Origin: Cheilinus undulatus | Taxonomy: Eukaryota; Chordata; Actinopteri; Labriformes; Labridae | Length of the DNA: 64,000 bases | Direction of reading: 5' to 3' | Assembly (NCBI RefSeq): GCF_018320785.1 | Contig: NW_024571694.1 | Span: 1 to 64,000 of the forward strand | Shown: piece after piece, positions 57,295 to 64,000 of the stretch | Layout: every line of letters starts with the position of its first letter | How positions within the stretch are numbered: the first letter of the stretch is position 1 | Notes under the pieces: generated by a model | What the model was told of the DNA's origin: nothing | Database searches by the model: none | The model's input: only the letters and a program-made list of their open reading frames with translations | Made by a program: the position numbers and the translations under genes

Positions 57295-60200
57295 CATCAC
57301 CAATCAGGATTGTGCTATTGGGAAAAAGTGAGAACCAACAGGCAAAACTTGGTAACTTCATCATCAGAGATCGTCCTTTTCATCAACAAAAACTTCAGAC
57401 CAATCACTCAGAGGCCCACAGTGGGGACTGGAGAGTAATCCCAGTAACAGTAGTGAAAACTCCAAACATGTTCAGTCTGTCTGAGGAGGCTGTGAGAAGA
57501 GAGGTGAAGAGCTGTGTGAGTCTTTGTCCTCCTGGACCAAATGTTCTGCTGCTGTTAGTGAAACCTTCTGATTTCACTGAAGAGAACAGACAAACACTGA
57601 AGTTCATCCTGAGTTTGTTTGGTCAAGATGCTTTCAAACACTCAATGGTCATCATGACACACAGAGAGGACACACAGAGCCCTGTAAAGAATCTGATTGA
57701 AGACTGTGGAGGAAGATGCATCAATATGCTTAGAGACAGTGATAGTCTGTTAATGGAGAGGATTGGATATAATGTGTGTGCGAATAATGGAAACTTCCTC
57801 ACCTTCACTGAAGAGTCCACAAGACCAAAGTCCGAACTCAACAAACCAGCTTTAAACCTGGTTCTGTGTGGGAGAAGAGGATCAGGAAAGACTTCAACAG
57901 CAAAGGCCATTTTAGGTCAGACAGGTCTTCATTCAGCCTCCAGCTCATCAGAGTGTGTTAAATATCAGGGAGAGGTTTGTGGACGTTGGGTTTCCCTGGT
58001 GGAGCTTCCTGCCTTGTGTGAAAAACCACGGGAGGACGCGATGATGGAATTACTCAGATGTGTCTCACTCTGTGATCTTGAAGGTGTCCACGCCTTCATC
58101 CTGGTCCTACCTGTGGGTCCACTCACTGATGAGGACAAGGAAGAGCTAGAGGCCATCCAGAACACATTTGGGTCTAAAGTCAATGACTTCACCATGATCC
58201 TGTCCACGTCAGAATCAGATCCCAAAGATCCAGCTGTAGTTAACTTTGTTGAAGAAAGCAAGGAAATCACAGAAATCATTCAGAGATGTGGAGGGAGATC
58301 TTTTGTTCTCAACATCAAGGACAACCAGCAGATACCAGAGCTGTTGAATTCTTTGGAAAAGATGAGGATCAGAGAATCCAGATACTTCACCAAAGACATG
58401 TTCATTCAGGCTCTGATTGAAGAACTTTCTAGACTTAAACTTCAGGATGTGAAACAGAGAAGGGCTGATAATGAGACCCAGAGCAGAGAATGTCTCAGGA
58501 TAGTTCTGATTGGAAGGACTGGCAGCGGAAAAAGTGCGACAGGAAACAACATTTTGGGAAAAGATTGTTTTTACTCTGATTCCAGCTCAAAGTCTGTGAC
58601 CAAGGCTTGTGAAAAAGCAACTGGAGAGATTGATGGTCAGCCTGTGGCTGTGGTCGACACCCCTGATTTGTTTGACACAGCTCTGTCTGATGAGGATGTT
58701 CAGCAGGAGCTTGTGAAATGCATCAGCATGCTGGCTCCTGGACCTCACGTGTTCCTGCTAGTGCTGCAGATCGGCCGCTTCACTAAGGAGGAAAAAGACT
58801 CACTGGAACTGATCCAAAAATATTTTGGAAAGCATGCAGCAGATTTCATCATTGTTGTATTCACCAGAGGTGATGATCTCCGTCAGTCAACTGAGAGTTA
58901 CTTTAGAAACTCTGATGAGGAATTGAAAGAACTGATCCACAACTGTGGAGGAAGATACCAGGTCTTCAATAACAAGAACCAGACAGACCGCAGACAAGTC
59001 AGACAGTTACTGACTAAAGCAAACAAAATGCTTGAAGACAATGGCGGTAGCTTCTACACATCTGATATGTTCCAAGAGGCTGAGGCGGCGATAGAGGAAG
59101 AAGTGGAGAGGATCCTGGAAGAAATGGAAGAAGAAATGCAGAGACAGAAGGAGAGGCTTCAGAGAAAACATGAAGAAGAAAGTGAGGAAATGAAGAAAAG
59201 AATGGAGCAACAGAGGAAAGAAAGTGAACAGCAGAGAGAGAAACAACTCAGAGAAATGGAGGAAAAGATTAACAAGGAGCGAGAAGAGAGGAAGAAAGAG
59301 CAGGAAAAGAGAGAAGAGGAGGACCGAGAGAAAACAAGGCAGGATGAACTTAAACAGAAAGAGTGGGAGCAAAAACTTCAAGAACTGGAGAGAAAAATAA
59401 AGTTAGAATCAGAGGAGAAAGAAACTATTGATAAAAAGTGGGAACAGAGCAGAATAGAGCTGAGAAGACAGCAAGAGGACTGGGAGAGGGAAAGAACTGA
59501 ATGGTGGGAACAGAGAAGGCTTGAAAATGAGAAAATACGACATGAAGAACAGTTAAAAATTAAAAAGCTTCAAGAGGAGTATGATCAGGAAAGAGAAAAA
59601 GTTGAGAAAAAGAGAAGAGAGGACGACCAAAGACGAAGAGAACAGGAGGAGAAGGAGAGAAGAGAACTAGAGGAAAACTATAAGAAAAAAATGAAGGACA
59701 TGAAGAAGAGGAATGAAGAGGAGGCCAGAAAACAAGCTGAAGAATTCAATGAGTTCAGAAAAAATTACGACAAAGACTATAATGAACTAAAAGAGAAATG
59801 CATGAAGGAAATGCGTAAATTGAAGAAAAAGCATGAGAGACAACTGTATGAGGAAGAGAGGAGACATAAGAAGCAGTACAGGCTGTTACAAGAAGAAAGA
59901 GAGGATCTGAGGAAAAAGCATGAGCAAGAAATGAAAGAAAAAGAGGATCTGAGGAAAAAGCATGAGCAAGAAATGAAAGAAAAAGAGGATCTGAAGCAAA
60001 AGCATTTGCAAGAAATGAAAGAAAAAGAGGATCTGAGGAAAAAGCATGAGCAAGAAATGAAAGAAAAAGAGGATCTGAGGAAAAAGCATGAGCAAGAAAT
60101 GAAAGAAAAAGAGGATCTGAGGAAAAAGCATGAGCAAGAAATGAAAGAAAAAGAGGATCTGAAGCAAAAGCATGAGCAAGAAATGAAAGAAAAAGAGGAT

Positions 60201-61736
60201 CTGAAGCAAAAGCATTTGCAAGAAATGAAAGAAAAAGAGGATCTGAGGAAAAAGCATTTGCAAGAAATGAAAGAAAAAGAGGATCTGAGGAAAAAGCATG
60301 AGCAAGAAATGAAAGAAAAAGAGGATCTGAGGAAAAAGCATTTGCAAGAAATGAAAGAAAAAGAGGATCTGAAGCAAAAGCATGAGCAAGAAATGAAAGA
60401 AAAAGAGGATCTGAGGAAAAAGCATGAGCAAGAAATGAAAGAAAAAGAGGATCTGAAGCAAAAGCATTTGCAAGAAATGAAAGAAAAAGAGGATCTGAGG
60501 AAAAAGCATGAGCAAGAAATGAAAGAAAAAGAGGATCTGAAGCAAAAGCATTTGCAAGAAATGAAAGAAAAAGAGGATCTGAAGCAAAAGCATGAGCAAG
60601 AAATGAAAGAAAAAGAGGATCTGAGGAAAAAGCATTTGCAAGAAATGAAAGAAAAAGAGGATCTGAAGCAAAAGCATGAGCAAGAAATGAAAGAAAAAGA
60701 GGATCTGAGGAAAAAGCATGAGCAAGAAATGAAAGAAAAAGAGGATCTGAGGAAAAAGCATGAGCAAGAAATGAAAGAAAAAGAGGATCTGAAGCAAAAG
60801 CATTTGCAAGAAATGAAAGAAAAAGAGGATCTGAGGAAAAAGCATGCGCAAGAAATGAAAGAAAAAGAGGATCTGAGGAAAAAGCATTTGCAAGAAATGA
60901 AAGAAAAAGAGGATCTGAGGAAAAAGCATGAGCAAGAAATGAAAGAAAAAGAGGATCTGAGGAAAAAGCATGAGCAAGAAATGAAAGAAAAAGAGGATCT
61001 GAAGCAAAAGCATGAGCAAGAAATGAAAGAAAAAGAGGATCTGAAGCAAAAGCATTTGCAAGAAATGAAAGAAAAAGAGGATCTGAGGAAAAAGCATGCG
61101 CAAGAAATGAAAGAAAAAGAGGATCTGAGGAAAAAGCATTTGCAAGAAATGAAAGAAAAAGAGGATCTGAGGAAAAAGCATGAGCAAGAAATGAAAGAAA
61201 AAGAGGATCTGAGGAAAAAGCATTTGCAAGAAATGAAAGAAAAAGAGGATCTGAAGCAAAAGCATGAGCAAGAAATGAAAGAAAAAGAGGATCTGAGGAA
61301 AAAGCATGAGCAAGAAATGAAAGAAAAAGAGGATCTGAGGAAAAAGCATGCGCAAGTAATGAAAGAAAAAGAGGATCTGAGGAAAAAGCATGAGCAAGAA
61401 ATGAAAGAAAAAGAGGATCTGAAGCAAAAGCATTTGCAAGAAATGAAAGAAAAAGAGGATCTGAAGCAAAAGCATGAGCAAGAAATGAAAGAAAAAGAGG
61501 ATCTGAGGAAAAAGCATGAGCAAGAAATGAAAGAAAAAGAGGATCTGAGGAAGAAGCATGAGCAAGAAATGAAAGAAAAAGAGGATCTGAGGAAAAAGCA
61601 TGAGCAAAAAATGAAAGAAAAAGAGGATCTGAGGAAAAAGCATGAGCAAGAAATGAAAGAAAAAGAGGATCTGAGGAAAAAGCATGAGCAAAAAATGAAA
61701 GAAAAAGAGGATCTGAGGAAAAAGCATGAGCAATAA
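57295..61736 (+). CDS. gimap8-like: GIMAP8-like GTPase, large exon with three AIG1 domains and expanded coiled coil (copy B)
   Basis: The exon begins after 'attacag' in phase 1; no ATG is expected here. Three AIG1 domains run as in copy A. Domain 1 has a degraded P-loop (about 57310-57345). Domain 2 has GRRGSGKT at about 57870-57893. Domain 3 has a canonical GRTGSGKS at 58512-58535, DTPD and TRGDD. A charged coiled coil begins near 59077 and passes at 59901 into perfect 14-residue repeats, [14 protein letters not shown] and variants. The reading frame closes at a TAA (61734-61736), produced by a G-to-T change in a GAA codon, about 43 units into the array. Differences from copy A in the domains are few and conservative. 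Proposed as the last exon seen of the gene starting at 28508. GIMAPs act at membranes of immune cells; the coiled coil may mediate assembly. Confidence 0.88.
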
Positions 61737-64000
61737 ATGAAAGAAAAAGAGGATCTGAAGCAAAAGCATGAGCAACAAATGAAAGAAAAAGAGGATCTGA
61801 AGCAAAAGCATGAGCAAGAAATGAAAGAAAAAGAGGATCTGAGGAAAAAGCATGAGCAAGAAATGAAAGAAAAAGAGGATCTGAGGAAGAAGCATGAGCA
61901 AGAAATGAAAGAAAAAGAGGATCTGAGGAAAAAGCATTTGCAAGAAATGAAAGAAAAAGAGGATCTGAAGCAAAAGCATGAGCAAGAAATGAAAGAAAAA
62001 GAGGATCTGAGGAAAAAGCATGAGCAAGAAATGAAAGAAAAAGAGGATCTGAAGCAAAAGCATTTGCAAGAAATGAAAGAAAAAGAGGATCTGAGGAAAA
62101 AGCATGAGCAAGAAATGAAAGAAAAAGAGGATCTGAGGAAAAAGCATGAGCAAGAAATGAAAGAAAAAGAGGATCTGAAGCAAAAGCATTTGCAAGAAAT
62201 GAAAGAAAAAGAGGATCTGAAGCAAAAGCATGAGCAAGAAATGAAAGAAAAAGAGGATCTGAGGAAAAAGCATGAGCAAGAAATGAAAGAAAAAGAGGAT
62301 CTGAGGAAAAAGCATGAGCAAGAAATGAAAGAAAAAGAGGATCTGAAGCAAAAGCATGAGCAAGAAATGAAAGAAAAAGAGGATCTGAAGCAAAAGCATG
62401 AGCAAGAAATGAAAGAAAAAGAGGATCTGAGGAAAAAGCATGAGCAAAAAATGAAAGAAAAAGAGGATCTGAGGAAAAAGCATGAGCAAAAAATGAAAGA
62501 AAAAGAGGATCTGAAGCAAAAGCATGAGCAAGAAATGAAAGAAAAAGAGGATCTGAGGAAAAAGCATGAGCAAGAAATGAAAGAAAAAGAGGATCTGAGG
62601 AAAAAGCATGAGCACGAACTGAAAGAAAAAGAGGATCTGAGGAAAAAGCATGAGCAAAAATGAAAGAAAAGAGGATCTGAAGCAAAAGCATGAGCAAGTA
62701 ATGAAAGAAAAAGAGGATCTGAGGAAAAAGCATGAGCAAGAAATGAAAGAAAAAGAGGATCTGAGGAAAAAGCATGAGCAAGAAATGAAAGAAAAAGAGG
62801 ATCTGAAGCAAAAGCATGAGCAAGAAATGAAAGAAAAAGAGGATCTGAAGCAAAAGCATGAGCAAGAAATGAAAGAAAAAGAGGATCTGAGGAAGAAGCA
62901 TGAGCAAGAAATGAAAGAAAAAGAGGATCTGAAGCAAAAGCATTTGCAAGAAATGAAAGAAAAAGAGGATCTGAAGCAAAAGCATGAGCAAGAAATGAAA
63001 GAAAAAGAGGATCTGAGGAAAAAGCATGAGCAAAAAATGAAAGAAAAAGAGGATCTGAGGAAAAAGCATGAGCAAGAAATGAAAGAAAAAGAGGATCTGA
63101 GGAAAAAGCATGAGCAAGAAATGAAAGAAAAAGAGGATCTGAGGAAAAAGCATGAGCAAAAAATGAAAGAAAAAGAGGATCTGAGGAAAAAGCATGAGCA
63201 AGAAATGAAAGAAAAAGAGGATCTGAGGAAAAAGCATGAGCAAGAAATGAAAGAAAAAGAGGATCTGAGGAAAAAGCATGAGCAAAAAATGAAAGAAAAA
63301 GAGGATCTGAAGCAAAAGCATGAGCAAGAAATGAAAGAAAAAGAGGATCTGAGGAAAAAGCATGAGCAAGAAATGAAAGAAAAAGAGGATCTGAGGAAAA
63401 AGCATGAGCAAAAAATGAAAGAAAAAGAGGATCTGAAGCAAAAGCATGAGCAAGAAATGAAAGAAAAAGAGGATCTGAGGAAAAAGCATGAGCAAGAAAT
63501 GAAAGAAAAAGAGGATCTGAAGCAAAAGCATGAGCAAGAAATGAAAGAAAAAGAGGATCTGAAGCAAAAGCATGAGCAAGAAATGAAAGAAAAAGAGGAT
63601 CTGAAGCAAAAGCATTTGCAAGAAATGAAAGAAAAAGAGGATCTGAAGCAAAAGCATGAGCAAGAAATGAAAGAAAAAGAGGATCTGAGGAAAAAGCATG
63701 AGCAAGAAATGAAAGAAAAAGAGGATCTGAGGAAAAAGCATGAGCAAAAAATGAAAGAAAAAGAGGATCTGAAGCAAAAGCATGAGCAAGAAATGAAAGA
63801 AAAAGAGGATCTGAGGAAAAAGCCTGAGCAAGAAATGAAAGAAAAAGAGGATCTGAGGAAAAAGCATTTGCAAGAAATGAAAGAAAAAGAGGATCTGAAG
63901 CAAAAGCATGAGCAAGAAATGAAAGAAAAAGAGGATCTGAAGCAAAAGCATGAGCAAGAAATGAAAGAAAAAGAGGATCTGAGGAAAAAGCATGAGCAAA
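59901..64000 (+). repeat. 42-bp coding minisatellite, about 97 units, continuing past the window
   Basis: The unit starts 'gaggatctgaggaaaaagc' and repeats every 42 bases. Unit starts at 59901 and 63973 are 97 periods apart once a 2-base deletion at about 62657-62672 is allowed for. It encodes 14 residues, exactly two heptads. Variable positions are R/K, K/Q, E/L/A (one P at 63823) and E/K. Units with L are frequent up to about 62200; units with 'caaaaaatg' (K) appear only from about 61605. In copy A only two or three diverged units exist at this place. Confidence 0.97.
61737..64000 (+). pseudogene. Continuation of the copy-B coiled-coil repeat after a stop
   Basis: After the TAA at 61734-61736 the same frame stays open to 62663, where two single-base deletions (in 'gagcaaaaatgaaagaaaagagg') shift it. 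After that the repeat is open in its shifted frame up to the window end. Either the gene truly ends at 61736 and the rest is untranslated, or one or both breaks are assembly errors in a repeat that is hard to sequence. One unit carries proline (63823-63825). Confidence 0.6.

Larger units (their letters stand above)
48056..59960 (+). repeat. Segmental duplication, distal copy (copy B)
   Basis: This is the second copy of the block at 1-9966, in the same orientation. The shared part starts at 48056, equivalent to window base 1. Copy-specific changes are: a longer LINE piece and an interleaved stretch (49008-50300), a shorter minisatellite (51470-51946), a deletion at 54060/54061 that removed the right end of the hAT-like element, an L2 insertion with target duplication (54146-56015), and expansion of a 42-bp coding repeat from 59901. 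High similarity in introns as well as exons suggests a recent event or gene conversion. Confidence 0.95.

Noticed and set aside
59755..63999. Minus-strand open frames of more than 1400 and 900 codons across the repeat array
   Set aside because: The 42-bp unit has no stops in two minus-strand frames, so any copy number gives long open frames. The plus frame is continuous with AIG1 domains; the minus frames have no start context or domain.
59901..64000. CRISPR array
   Set aside because: The 42-bp repeat has no spacers and is coding in frame with a eukaryotic gene.

Overview
The window looks like teleost fish nuclear DNA. It carries multi-domain GIMAP (AIG1-type GTPase) exons with proper splice sites, embedded in a dense fish-type mix of mobile elements: L2, L1, Penelope, Ty3/Gypsy, Tc1 and hAT-like non-autonomous elements. 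No bacterial-type operon, CRISPR array, rRNA or tRNA was recognised. The species was not determined.

Layout. Positions 1-9966 and 48056-about 59960 are two copies of one roughly 10-kb segmental duplication, both in + orientation. Each copy holds, in order: a LINE reverse-transcriptase remnant, a CA-rich minisatellite, a hAT-like element, a long intron stretch, and one large GIMAP8-like exon with three AIG1 domains and a coiled coil. Copy A (exon 7298-10059) ends in a roughly 270-bp insertion that adds a hydrophobic C-terminal tail. Copy B (exon from 57295) has instead grown a 42-bp coding minisatellite of about 97 units (14 residues each, two heptads) that runs off the window end.

A multi-exon gene can be read by splice-phase logic for copy B: start exon 28437-28526, exon 32175-32228, a single-AIG1-domain exon 43380-44024, a 51-nt exon at about 44129-44179, then the large exon at 57295. 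All junctions are phase 1. This would make a protein with four AIG1-type domains, the first two with degraded P-loops, and a very long coiled coil. The matching upstream exons of copy A would lie before the window.

Between and inside these exons are: a Penelope-like element with terminal inverted repeats and a 13-bp target duplication (10699-12503); a decayed Ty3/Gypsy element with its 3' LTR (18498-24422); two related Tc1 elements in opposite orientation (26001-27595, 28610-29826); an L1/Tx1-like fragment (29985-31965); a 5-kb hAT-like composite with two further elements nested inside (32476-37522); a full-length, almost intact L1 on the minus strand (37668-43300), 63 bp before a GIMAP exon; and a third Tc1 (44296-45531).

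Most notable are the giant coiled-coil expansion, the contrasting tail created by an insertion in the sister copy, and a stretch (about 49440-50260) that reads like two different sequences interleaved every 10-40 bases, probably an assembly consensus artefact. All similarity statements are from reading by eye; no alignment or database search was run.
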